A stretch of 64,000 nt of DNA, from positions 5,674,001-5,738,000 of the forward strand of contig NZ_CP152002.1 of the NCBI RefSeq assembly GCF_038595055.1. Reading direction: 5' to 3'. The notes below the pieces were generated by a model. The model searched no databases, was not told the origin of the DNA, and worked only from the letters and a program-made list of their open reading frames with translations. Source of the DNA: Paenibacillus sp. FSL R7-0345 (GTDB lineage: Bacteria; Bacillota; Bacilli; Paenibacillales; Paenibacillaceae). Of this stretch, positions 43,165 to 51,407 are shown one piece after another (within the stretch, counting starts at the first letter, position 1; each line of letters opens with the position of its first letter). Made by a program: the position numbers and the translations under genes.

Positions 43165-44586
43165 CTACTTTCTGTTTTTTTGCCGGACCAGGTTAGCCGT
43201 TTTTGTCTGCGATGGACGGGTTCTCAGCGAGGAAAAAGGCGCCCGGATAAAAATGTCTTTCCAGTCTTTGGGCTTCATAGGTGCAACGGGAGTGATATAA
43301 GAAGTTCCCAGACTGGTTAGCCCGGACAAGTGAATGACAATCAGTGAAATTCCCATGACCAGACCCATATTGCCCCAAATGCCGGTAAGAATAATGACTC
43401 CAAAACGGATCAGCCGGATCGAGGCGCTCATCATATAGCTGGGGATTACAAATGATGCAATCGCCGAGGATGCGACCGCAATAATCAGCACATTACTGGT
43501 CAGACCCGCCTGAACCGCCGCCTGTCCAATGACAATACCGCCTACGATACCGATCGTCTGGCCGATTTTAGTAGGAAGCCTGGCCCCTGCCTCACGCAGC
43601 AGCTCAATCATAATCTCCATCAGCAGCGCCTCATATACTGGCGGAAAAGGTACCCGGTTGCGTGATTCAGCCAGCGTCCTCAGCAGCGCTTCCGGAATCA
43701 TCTCATAATGGAAGGTGGTCACGGAGACATACATCGCCGTAAAAGTTATCGTAATGATCAAAGCCAGAAACCTGAGCAGCCGCAAGGCCGTGCCAAGCGC
43801 CCAGCGCTGGTAGTAATCATCAGGAGAAGAGAAAAATTCAAAAAAGGAAGCCGGAGCACTTATCGCCGTTGGACTGTTATCTACAATGGCAATTACCCGC
43901 CCGGCAGCCAGCTTGGATACAACAACATCCGGCCGCTCGGTCGTCAGGAACTGGGGAAATACCGAATTGGGCTGGTCTTCAATGAATTGGGTCAGCTTGC
44001 CGCCATCGTTCAGCTCATCGGTTTCGATTTTCCGGATGCGCTGCTCCAGATCTTCAACCATGTCCATATCTGCAATTTCTTCTATATAGAGTACATACAC
44101 AGCCGTTTTGGATATTTCGCCGACCGCATATTTGCGGACTTTGAGATGCGGACTTTTGAGTCTGCGGCGGATCAGGGACAGATTTGTAGAGGCCGACTCG
44201 ACAAAAGCATCATGGGGACCTGCAATAACGGTCTCCGTCTCTGACGACTGTACACTCCGTTCTTCCGGGCCGGAAATATTCAGTAAGTACATGCTCTTCC
44301 GGTGAAAAACAGCCACATTGCCGTCCAGAATACCGACAACTGCCGTTTTGGGATCACTCATCTTCACAAATTGTGACTGCTGCAGCATTCTCTCAACTTC
44401 AGGCAATTGAATGCGGGAAAAAGGCTCGAGGATTTCCTGAGTGAACAACGTATTGTCCACACTATGCTGGAAATAGACAAGGTCCGCCGCAAGCTCCGGA
44501 AAGCTCCGGTGTTTCAGATCGGCGCATTGGTCGAGTTCCTGCAGAATATGGTCAAGTGTAAGCTCTTTAGGCTGATTTTTCCCCAT
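43165..44586 (-). CDS. GerA-family spore germination protein (A subunit)
   Basis: A 473-residue GerAA: an N-terminal soluble domain, then four or five membrane helices beginning near LALIITITFTAMYVSV, with the family motifs PFPPVYEALLMEIMIELLREAG and PTKIGQTIGIVGGIVIGQAAVQAG. ATG 44586 follows GGAG by 8 bases; an upstream in-frame ATG at 44673 abuts the cellulase terminator and lacks a ribosome site. First gene of an ABC-ordered germinant-receptor operon, probably expressed late in the forespore (sigma-G) by analogy. Confidence 0.95.
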   Translation of the reverse strand: MGKNQPKELTLDHILQELDQCADLKHRSFPELAADLVYFQHSVDNTLFTQEILEPFSRIQLPEVERMLQQSQFVKMSDPKTAVVGILDGNVAVFHRKSMYLLNISGPEERSVQSSETETVIAGPHDAFVESASTNLSLIRRRLKSPHLKVRKYAVGEISKTAVYVLYIEEIADMDMVEDLEQRIRKIETDELNDGGKLTQFIEDQPNSVFPQFLTTERPDVVVSKLAAGRVIAIVDNSPTAISAPASFFEFFSSPDDYYQRWALGTALRLLRFLALIITITFTAMYVSVTTFHYEMIPEALLRTLAESRNRVPFPPVYEALLMEIMIELLREAGARLPTKIGQTIGIVGGIVIGQAAVQAGLTSNVLIIAVASSAIASFVIPSYMMSASIRLIRFGVIILTGIWGNMGLVMGISLIVIHLSGLTSLGTSYITPVAPMKPKDWKDIFIRAPFSSLRTRPSQTKTANLVRQKNRK

Positions 44587-44671
44587 CACCACCGCTCCTT
44601 CCCCTGCACTCAGATTCCGGTAGTATCTCCAGATCTTTCTTGGATATTTATAACGACTCAGGTTTTCAGGC

Positions 44672-44708
44672 AAAAAAAAGCCCCCTTACCCGGTTAGGGT
44701 AAGGGGGC
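44672..44708 (-). terminator. Terminator of the GH5 endoglucanase gene
   Basis: Minus-strand perfect 12-bp stem GCCCCCTTACCC with GGGTAAGGGGGC, then eight T, 21 bases past the stop. Confidence 0.95.
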
Positions 44709-44729
44709 CTGGGCTGCGTGGCAGTTAAG

Positions 44730-46502
44730 CTAGAGCGCTACACCGCTAACGGCGGTTCCGCTCTTCGTCATTTTATAGCTGACAATTTCACCGCTCCAGA
44801 AATGGAATTTCAGAATCACTTCACCGTCGTTAACTTCCTTGAAAAAATTCTCTGTGAGGTTGATTTCCCCCGTGCTGTAGGAAGGGCTGAAGGTATATGC
44901 GAACTCCTTATACGGTGTCCAGTTTTGCGGTCCGGCGTTGCCGCCTGCGGCATACACGGCTTCCATGGTTGCCAGGCTGTCACCGTTAAATGCAGCCGGA
45001 ATCTTAAAGGATGTGGTCGTTCCGGTTGCATTGTTTAGCTTAGGTTTAGCATAAACAGTCAGCTTAAACGTCCAGGCCGCACCTTTATTAAATTTTGCTG
45101 CAAGAGTCGCATTCACACCCAGCTTCCCTGACTTGTTGAGGCTCTTCAGCTTGGCAGCCTTGATCGTCAGCTTATTGCCGCTAAGAGTATAATCGCTTCC
45201 TTGCTTCAGCTTGCTGCCGGCAACGCTAAGCGAGGTGAGCTTGTTTCCGTTCAGGTTCAGCAGGATGGAAGTATCCTTGACCGCAGCACCCTTTTCAAGA
45301 TAGATCAGATCGCTTTCAGCAGTAGCCGAGCGTGTAGTCCAGCTGCTCTTGATCATGGTGAACAGCTGCGCATCGGACCACTTATAGGTTGTACGGCCAA
45401 AGTGCTGCCCGTTGTCCCACAGCATGGACGTAATCTTTTTCTCCTTCAGGTAATAGCCGAGGAATTCAAAAAACTTCAGCTTCTCCCCCTGCTCAATTGC
45501 AGCCGTACTCTGGTCGAAGCCCAGCAATCCGTACTCACCAAGGATGACCGGAATGCCTTTGGCGGTAAAGGTGGCGTGTACCTTGTCAAAGGTCTGGATA
45601 ATGTCATTTTGCGTATCAGCGTCGAATTTCGTGTAGCCGGCAATATTTACACTAAACGGCCAGAAGCCGTAGTAATGCACAGTAGCAATCAGATTAGGAT
45701 CCTTCAGCCCGGTTATCGTCTGGTACAGCACATCCATCCGCTCCTGGGTCGGGGAAGATTCCAGCGATGGCAAAACCAGCGGCCGGACGGTATTTTTGCC
45801 GCCTGAGCTTCTGACGATGCTGTGGAAGGACTTGTTCAGCTCGTTCAGCATGGCGGTAGCCTTTGCTTCATCTGTAGTACCGCCGTCAGTGAACCGCGGT
45901 TCGTTAATACTCTCAAACATCAGCTTATCCGGGTAGTTCTTAAATGTGGCAGCCACCTGTTTCCAGACTGCGTTGTAGCGGGCCAGCACCTCATCATGCT
46001 TCTGCTCCATCCCGCTGACCCACAACCAGGAGTCATGGTGGACATTGATCATGACATACAGCTTCTCGGCAAGCGCCCAGTCCACCACCTGCCGGACTCT
46101 GGCCAGATAAGCAGCTTCAAGGGTATAGTTCGGAGCCGCACCGATGTGTACGTCCCAGGTTACGGGAATGCGGATGCTTTTAAAGCCTTGGTCAGCGATT
46201 TTCTTGATCAGCTCTTTGGTAACCTTCGGGTTACCCCAGGAGGTTTCGTCGGCACCCGTAGCATCAAGCGTATTACCCAGATTCCAGCCGGGCTGCATCG
46301 CATCAACGTAAGTCTGCATAGCGCTTGGCTTAGGTTTCTTGGCTGCTGCTGCGGATACGTCGGGTGCTATAAGCGCAAGCAGCAGGAATGCGGTTAATGC
46401 GAGCGGCAGCAGTCTGGTTAGTGCGCTTCCTGAGAATTTGGGTAGCAGGCGTGACGAAAACGCGGATGTTGAATGTGATTGCAATGATTTCTTCTTAAGC
46501 AT
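44730..46502 (-). CDS. Secreted GH5 endoglucanase with X2 and CBM46-like modules
   Basis: A 590-residue secreted cellulase. Signal region to about residue 54, GH5 barrel about 60-390 with acid/base Glu201 (FESINEPRF) and nucleophile Glu323 (VILGEYGLLG), then an Ig-like X2 module (LNLNGNKLTSLSVAGSKLKQGSDYTL) and a C-terminal CBM46-like module (PAAFNGDSLATMEAVYAAGG ... LKFHFWSGEIVSYKMTKSG). This tri-modular layout is known from Bacillus GH5_4 enzymes. Two operator-like sites lie about 100-130 bases upstream. Confidence 0.93.
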   Translation of the reverse strand: MLKKKSLQSHSTSAFSSRLLPKFSGSALTRLLPLALTAFLLLALIAPDVSAAAAKKPKPSAMQTYVDAMQPGWNLGNTLDATGADETSWGNPKVTKELIKKIADQGFKSIRIPVTWDVHIGAAPNYTLEAAYLARVRQVVDWALAEKLYVMINVHHDSWLWVSGMEQKHDEVLARYNAVWKQVAATFKNYPDKLMFESINEPRFTDGGTTDEAKATAMLNELNKSFHSIVRSSGGKNTVRPLVLPSLESSPTQERMDVLYQTITGLKDPNLIATVHYYGFWPFSVNIAGYTKFDADTQNDIIQTFDKVHATFTAKGIPVILGEYGLLGFDQSTAAIEQGEKLKFFEFLGYYLKEKKITSMLWDNGQHFGRTTYKWSDAQLFTMIKSSWTTRSATAESDLIYLEKGAAVKDTSILLNLNGNKLTSLSVAGSKLKQGSDYTLSGNKLTIKAAKLKSLNKSGKLGVNATLAAKFNKGAAWTFKLTVYAKPKLNNATGTTTSFKIPAAFNGDSLATMEAVYAAGGNAGPQNWTPYKEFAYTFSPSYSTGEINLTENFFKEVNDGEVILKFHFWSGEIVSYKMTKSGTAVSGVAL

Positions 46503-46604
46503 GAGTACGTTATTCCTCCCTTATGAATGAATGATCATTGTCCTTAGGTCCCCCCGGAGCCTGGTACACCTGTCACCTCCGCTGCTTATATGTAAACACT
46601 CCAA

Positions 46605-46633
46605 TGTAAGCGTTACACTTGGAAACGTTTACT
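46605..46633. promoter_or_regulatory. Two adjacent operator-like sites upstream of the GH5 gene
   Basis: TGTAAGCGTTACA (46605-46617) is a perfect LacI-style palindrome. TGGAAACGTTTACT (46620-46633) matches the CcpA cre pattern TGWAANCGNTNWCA at all but two positions. Together they suggest catabolite control and possibly a specific LacI-family repressor. Confidence 0.65.
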
Positions 46634-47267
46634 CAAAAGACTATAGCATTTTTCCGCCATAGGAAAAATCCCGATTATTAGTGGAAAAATCCCGGGGGAA
46701 TTATAGTTTTTGCTGTTGAGTGGCTGGTGCTGTAGTATATATAGCTGCACGATGTTACTCAAAACCTATACACTATGAGAATAGGCGGAAGTTATAACGC
46801 ACTCGATAGCTGATTGCTTATTCCTCTGGCGCCACTGCCGGGCATGGAGGTATCTAAGCGGATTTTGGCAAACTAATCTCCTGCTAACTTTGTTCGAACG
46901 CAAACTATACGGGGTTTGACACACTAACTTCCTCTCGGCCCGGCCTCAGGCTGAAGCTAAGTGGATTTTTGTATACTAATTTTCGCTAACTCTGGCTCGA
47001 GCGCAATCTAAGTGGATTTTTGCATACTAATACCTCACATGGTGGCTAAAACTAAGGTTTCTGCTCTAATTAAGTGACCTTTTTCCACCTAAATTCCCGT
47101 TTCAGGACTATACAGCTGAATTAGTGGTCATTTTTCCAACTAAATGCATTAGAGGAGGGAACAGTTTGCCTAGAACTCCCTTATTGACTGCCATCATGCT
47201 CTGCCCGTAGCCTTTTGCCCTTGGAATATGCTGCGGGCTGAGCTTTACCCAAGGGAGCGTGATTGGT
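46634..47267. other. Intergenic region with six 24-27-bp repeat copies
   Basis: Apart from the dispersed repeats at 46854-47145 no gene or promoter could be supported. Confidence 0.55.
46854..47145. repeat. Six dispersed copies of a 24-27-bp motif
   Basis: Copies at 46854-46877, 46904-46927 (degenerate), 46957-46980, 47008-47031, 47069-47094 and 47119-47145 follow CTAAGTGGATTTTTG then CATACTAAT. Two are nearly identical. The layout (TAA-G-TG, T-rich centre, ACTAA) resembles the 25-bp palindromes at 11.6 and 16.5 kb. Confidence 0.7.
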
Positions 47268-47522
47268 ATGAAGCCTTACCGGACTAACCGGAACCGGGCC
47301 TTGATCCGGCATCACAGAAACAGGGTCATTCAGCGAAAAAAACGATTGGCCGGCACGTCGGGCTGGAGCTTGGCGCATGACGGAAGCCTCAGCAAAGGAA
47401 AAATTCACTGCTCCTGCTACTGGTGCAGTGAAAAAACCAAGCGGCTTGGGTTTCCTAAACCGGAAGCTGCGAGGATTGCTGGCTGCCGGGAGCAGATTGC
47501 GGAAGTGAATGTTAGCCGTTGA
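47268..47522 (+). CDS. Small conserved CSCxxC protein
   Basis: An 84-residue very basic protein with KGKIHCSCYWCSEKT. It recalls a family of short uncharacterised Firmicutes proteins that carry a KGKIHCSCPMCSAKT-like motif after an Arg/Lys-rich stretch. The three Cys plus His could bind a metal. ATG 47268 is preceded by GGGAG at 10 bases. Function unknown; the hairpin at 47674-47703 could end its transcript. Confidence 0.7.
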   Translation: MKPYRTNRNRALIRHHRNRVIQRKKRLAGTSGWSLAHDGSLSKGKIHCSCYWCSEKTKRLGFPKPEAARIAGCREQIAEVNVSR

Positions 47523-47673
47523 AATGACAAGATCAGCCGGCCGGCAAAGTCAGCGTAATCGGCGGAATTAGTATGGTTGGCGGAGTCTTTCCGGTTACCG
47601 GGATTGGCCCGGGCAGCAGGAACGGCGCGGTTAGTGGCATCAACAGGTCCCCGGATAACAACGCTCCAAAAAG

Positions 47674-47703
47674 AAGGGTTATCCCGCGTCTGGGATAACC
47701 CTT
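47674..47703. terminator. Bidirectional terminator between convergent genes
   Basis: AAGGGTTATCCC (47674-47685) and GGGATAACCCTT (47692-47703) form a perfect 12-bp stem, with GTTTCTT on plus and CTTTTTGG on minus. It closes both the small CSC gene and the long GH84 operon. Confidence 0.9.
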
Positions 47704-47802
47704 GTTTCTTGCATAAAGACCTGTGAAATTGCATAGAGGCCTGTGAAACTCTGACCCCTCATTATACTTTCACCTCAAACAGCCTAACGTGCTCTACACC
47801 AC

Positions 47803-47847
47803 ATTCTGTCTGTTATCATTCTGTCTGTTAACATTCTGCCGGTTAAC
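47803..47847. repeat. Three 15-bp repeats at the GH84 stop codon
   Basis: Three consecutive copies of CATTCTGTCTGTTAA (with minor changes) reach into the GH84 stop. Just before them, at about 47710-47750, a GCATAAAGACCTGTGAAA-like unit occurs twice. Confidence 0.6.
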
Positions 47848-49603
47848 CTGCATCCTCAGCCTCCAAAGCCAGCCGGTAGCCGCTCTTTCCCTCCCGGACG
47901 GCCAGCCCCCAGGCTTCGGCTGCCCTCCAGGCCGGATCACTGCCCAGCCGGACCTTAAAGGCCTGACAGGCTTCGGCCCGCCGGCGCAATTCAGCACTGC
48001 TTCCGGGCTCAGCCGACTCTTTTCCGTCGCCATCCCCATTCCCGTTCCCGCCACCAGTCCCGGTAACCTTCCGCCGGACCGCTCTCCACAGCTCTACATC
48101 CGCCAGCGCTCTATCCAGCCACGGTCCTGCTTCAGCCTTAAACTTGCTGTTGTCCCATTGCAGTAACCGGGAGACAATGCTCTCAAGATGCTTGAAATAC
48201 ACATCAAGCCTGTCGATATCTTTGCTCTGCACAGCTTCTTTCAGTTCCTCATATCCGCCGCTGTAGAGCTGGCTGTTTAAATTCTGGCGGCAGAAGAACA
48301 TCATCTCCTCTTCCAGCGCTCCGGCAAATTCCCGGACCGACAGCTCCCAGGACAGCTCCGGCATATAACGCTCGCTGTTCCACATATAGTGGGCCATTGT
48401 GTTCAGCGTGATTTTGGAACATTCCCATTGAACCATCGGGTTGGCGACTACTGCCTGATGTCCGGTGCGGCCAAGCTGTGAGTACCGTCCGCGTACCGGG
48501 TCCAGAAACAGCCGGTCATAGTCGGCATCATTAACGGGGATGTTATCCCACAGCCACAGCTCATGCCCGTAATGACGGTGATTATCCTGTGCGTGCCTGC
48601 TGCCGATTTGCGGGGCAAAGACGGAATAGCCGGTCCAGAATACCTTGATGCTTGCATGCAGCTGCTCCCGGATATCCCTTTTGTATCCGGTATCCCAATA
48701 GGACCAGTATTCCGAAGGGCACATCGCCAGCGTAAACTCCGGCAGCTGACTGTTCAGGTAAGTGAAAACACGGTTTGCCACATAAGCATGAGCCAGCCCG
48801 GAGCGCTCCAGATAATGAAAGTTATCCCCGGACAGCTCATAATCGATGTCATCCATCAGCAGGGCAAAATGCCGGACACCGATGGAGATCATCGCTGCCA
48901 GCTTATTTTCCAGACTGGCAAAATCCGCGCTGCTGCGAAACTGCAGATCGTTCCCCGGACTAATGCAATAATAGAAGTCCACCAGATGATCATCACATTC
49001 CTGCTTCAGCTCCGCAATCCGGGCAAAGGTATCCTCCGGATAAGGCTCACGCCACAGCTCACGGTGATAGGGGTCATCCTTGGGGGCATACATAAAAGTG
49101 TTCATCCGGTGAGCCGCCATATACTGTACAGCATCCTTCCGGTCCTCAAAGCTCCACGGTGTGCCATAGAATCCCTCAATGATGCCGCGGACCGGAAAAG
49201 AAGGCTCATCGTGTATGGCCGCCACCGGCAGCCTGCACTTGCCGTCTTCAATGCCCAGCAGCCGGTGCAAGGCGTCTATCCCGTACCTTAAGCCTCTTTT
49301 GTTGGAGGCGGCCATTGTTATTTTACCGTCCTTACTGATGTCCAGCCGATAACCGTCCGGCTTAAGCGTAGCCTCATACTCAAGCTCCAGAGTAACATTA
49401 GCAGGCTGACCCGGCTCCCCTCCTTCCGTCTCTTCAACAATTACAACCGGACCATCTTCTGCAAGCGGACTCCCGAGTTTCTGGGTCATGGAAAATTTCG
49501 ATGACAGCTTGCACCGCAGCTGCTGCCCTTCCAGTATCAGCTCCTCACCCTGATCGTAATAGTCGCGGAAGTAATACTGCCGTTCTCTAAGCGGCATAAC
49601 CAT
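47843..49603 (-). CDS. GH84 beta-N-acetylglucosaminidase-like protein
   Basis: A 586-residue GH84-type enzyme without a signal peptide. The hallmark VRGIIEGFYGTPWSFEDR is near residue 138, and the catalytic aspartate pair is Asp251-Asp252 in FALLMDDIDYEL. An N-terminal alpha/beta domain (residues 1-130) precedes the barrel. A low-complexity GTGGGNGNGDGDG linker precedes a short C-terminal helix. It should cleave terminal beta-GlcNAc by substrate assistance. Last gene of the eight-gene operon; AGGAGG-like GGAGG lies 7 bases before ATG 49603. Confidence 0.92.
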   Translation of the reverse strand: MVMPLRERQYYFRDYYDQGEELILEGQQLRCKLSSKFSMTQKLGSPLAEDGPVVIVEETEGGEPGQPANVTLELEYEATLKPDGYRLDISKDGKITMAASNKRGLRYGIDALHRLLGIEDGKCRLPVAAIHDEPSFPVRGIIEGFYGTPWSFEDRKDAVQYMAAHRMNTFMYAPKDDPYHRELWREPYPEDTFARIAELKQECDDHLVDFYYCISPGNDLQFRSSADFASLENKLAAMISIGVRHFALLMDDIDYELSGDNFHYLERSGLAHAYVANRVFTYLNSQLPEFTLAMCPSEYWSYWDTGYKRDIREQLHASIKVFWTGYSVFAPQIGSRHAQDNHRHYGHELWLWDNIPVNDADYDRLFLDPVRGRYSQLGRTGHQAVVANPMVQWECSKITLNTMAHYMWNSERYMPELSWELSVREFAGALEEEMMFFCRQNLNSQLYSGGYEELKEAVQSKDIDRLDVYFKHLESIVSRLLQWDNSKFKAEAGPWLDRALADVELWRAVRRKVTGTGGGNGNGDGDGKESAEPGSSAELRRRAEACQAFKVRLGSDPAWRAAEAWGLAVREGKSGYRLALEAEDAG

Positions 49604-49627
49604 ATTTACGCCTCCATTGCGTTACAC

Positions 49628-51361
49628 TTAGTTGGTAATCTTCACATTCCCGAACACGGCCTTATTCCGTGAGTCATCTCCGGGATTACTGACGGCCAGG
49701 CCGATATACACCTTGCTCGTCATCGGAACCTGAACCGATCCGACCGTCTGCCAGCTTGTTCCGTTGGAGGAAATCGCCCCGGTGAAGGTATTTCCGCTCC
49801 GGGTCAGCTTCAGCCATTTAGGAGCCGTTGCAGCGGTAGTATGGTCGGCGGTAATACCGGTGGTCGCTGTACGGTACTGGAAGCTTGCGCCGTTCTCAGG
49901 AGTAAGCATCATATCGACATGCTTCGCATCATGATTAAGTGTCTCGCGGATCATGACTCCCGCCTTGGCCCAGCCGTCCAGACGGCTGAAGGACTGCACT
50001 TTGACCACAATCTCGGCATTGCCTCTCAGGGATTGATAAATATAGTTCAGCTGATCACCATTTCCCCAGATATCCGTAGAGCTGCTGCTCACTGTGAATT
50101 GCTTATTAGAGGAACTGTAAGTAACAGTCCCCGGCAGGGAACCGATATTCCGCGCCTTCCAGCCGGCCGGCAATTGGGCAGCATAGTCCTCATCCTCAGG
50201 TGACGTCCAGTCCGGTGTCGGCCAGGTTTCACGTTCATGGATTTTGATCAGCTCGGATTCCGGCCATGCCCCGTAAGCAAAGAAGGACAGCCGCTTTACG
50301 CCCGGGTAATTCTGGCGGATTCCCTGATAAATCTCCTGATATTGATCGTCGGTCCAGTCATTATCCAGCGTCGCGACAATTTCCGCACCGCTGCCGCTGA
50401 TCCGGTCGCTCGTATCCTTCAGGATTCCGTAGGATGTGCTGTATACCCAGTCGCTGTTGAAATCCCAATCGTCAAAGTAAGCCATCGGGGCGACAAAATC
50501 GATATCATCCTTGAATTTGGCTACATTCTGCCCGACTTCCGTAAATTCAGGCGGCAAAATATACACGCCGAGCTGCACATCCGGGTTAGCGGACTGGTCA
50601 ATATCCTCCCGGATATCCCCTACATACTCGCCAATCTGCTCTGTTCTCCATTCATTCCACTGCTGGCGCTTTGCCGAATCTGTATTGAAATTAATGGTGA
50701 GCGGGGAATAGCCGAACTGCGCCTGGTATTTTGCCACCGTGTAATCGCTGACGTCCATGTTGTAATTGTCGAAACGGATCCAGTCCAGCACAACCCCGTC
50801 AACATCATAATTATCGATTACTTCCTGAATGATGGAGCGTTCATACTGCTGCACTTCTGCGCGGATCGGATTAACAAAATATTCGTTGCCGTTCGAACCC
50901 TTAAACGGTATCCGAACCCCGTTAACCAGCGCCTGCATCTGCCACTCCGGGTGTTTCAGAAAGGCCTCCTGATCATGGAACTGCGGAATCCAGGCATGAA
51001 CCTTGATCCCTGCGGCATGGGCAGCCGTAACTACCTCCTGCAGGGCATCGAAATTCTCATAGCCTTGGGCAATCGGCGCGATATCGCTCTGATAGAACAC
51101 CCGGCCGGACGGGACCTCGTCATCCTCATCCTGCTTCACGTTCATGCTGATGACATCAACACCGTAGGTTTGGGACAGCGCGATGAAATTTGTGACATCC
51201 GTCTTGTTCTTGAACTGATTGACCGTCCGTACAATAACTTCTGTTTCAAAAGGAGTGTTGCTCTCCCCCGCTGCCTTGACAGGAGCAGAAGTGCCGATGA
51301 CCGGCATAACCAATAAGAAGCTCAGCGCCGCAATGAATCTCTTTTTGAATCCAAATGTCAT
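49628..51361 (-). CDS. Secreted GHL10-like glycoside hydrolase-related protein
   Basis: A 577-residue exported protein. Signal peptide (about 1-31), then a TIM-barrel domain of the GHL10/DUF4015-like kind (GIKVHAWIPQFHDQEAFLKHPEW, YDVDGVVLDWIRFDNY, FVAPMAYFDDWDF), then a C-terminal DUF1349-like beta-sandwich (LDGWAKAGVMIRETLNHDAKHVDMML). The Asp in DGVVLDWIRFD is the likely acidic active-site residue. Related proteins act on bacterial exopolysaccharides or cell-wall glycans. Its substrate is presumably the polymer that feeds this operon. Confidence 0.82.
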   Translation of the reverse strand: MTFGFKKRFIAALSFLLVMPVIGTSAPVKAAGESNTPFETEVIVRTVNQFKNKTDVTNFIALSQTYGVDVISMNVKQDEDDEVPSGRVFYQSDIAPIAQGYENFDALQEVVTAAHAAGIKVHAWIPQFHDQEAFLKHPEWQMQALVNGVRIPFKGSNGNEYFVNPIRAEVQQYERSIIQEVIDNYDVDGVVLDWIRFDNYNMDVSDYTVAKYQAQFGYSPLTINFNTDSAKRQQWNEWRTEQIGEYVGDIREDIDQSANPDVQLGVYILPPEFTEVGQNVAKFKDDIDFVAPMAYFDDWDFNSDWVYSTSYGILKDTSDRISGSGAEIVATLDNDWTDDQYQEIYQGIRQNYPGVKRLSFFAYGAWPESELIKIHERETWPTPDWTSPEDEDYAAQLPAGWKARNIGSLPGTVTYSSSNKQFTVSSSSTDIWGNGDQLNYIYQSLRGNAEIVVKVQSFSRLDGWAKAGVMIRETLNHDAKHVDMMLTPENGASFQYRTATTGITADHTTAATAPKWLKLTRSGNTFTGAISSNGTSWQTVGSVQVPMTSKVYIGLAVSNPGDDSRNKAVFGNVKITN

Positions 51362-51407
51362 AATCCCGCCTCCGTAATAGTAGTCTTATTCAGCCTTCAA
51401 ACAAGCA

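Noticed and set aside
47417..47734. 105-codon minus-strand frame opposite the small CSC gene
   Set aside because: It runs through the bidirectional terminator and has no motif or start signal.
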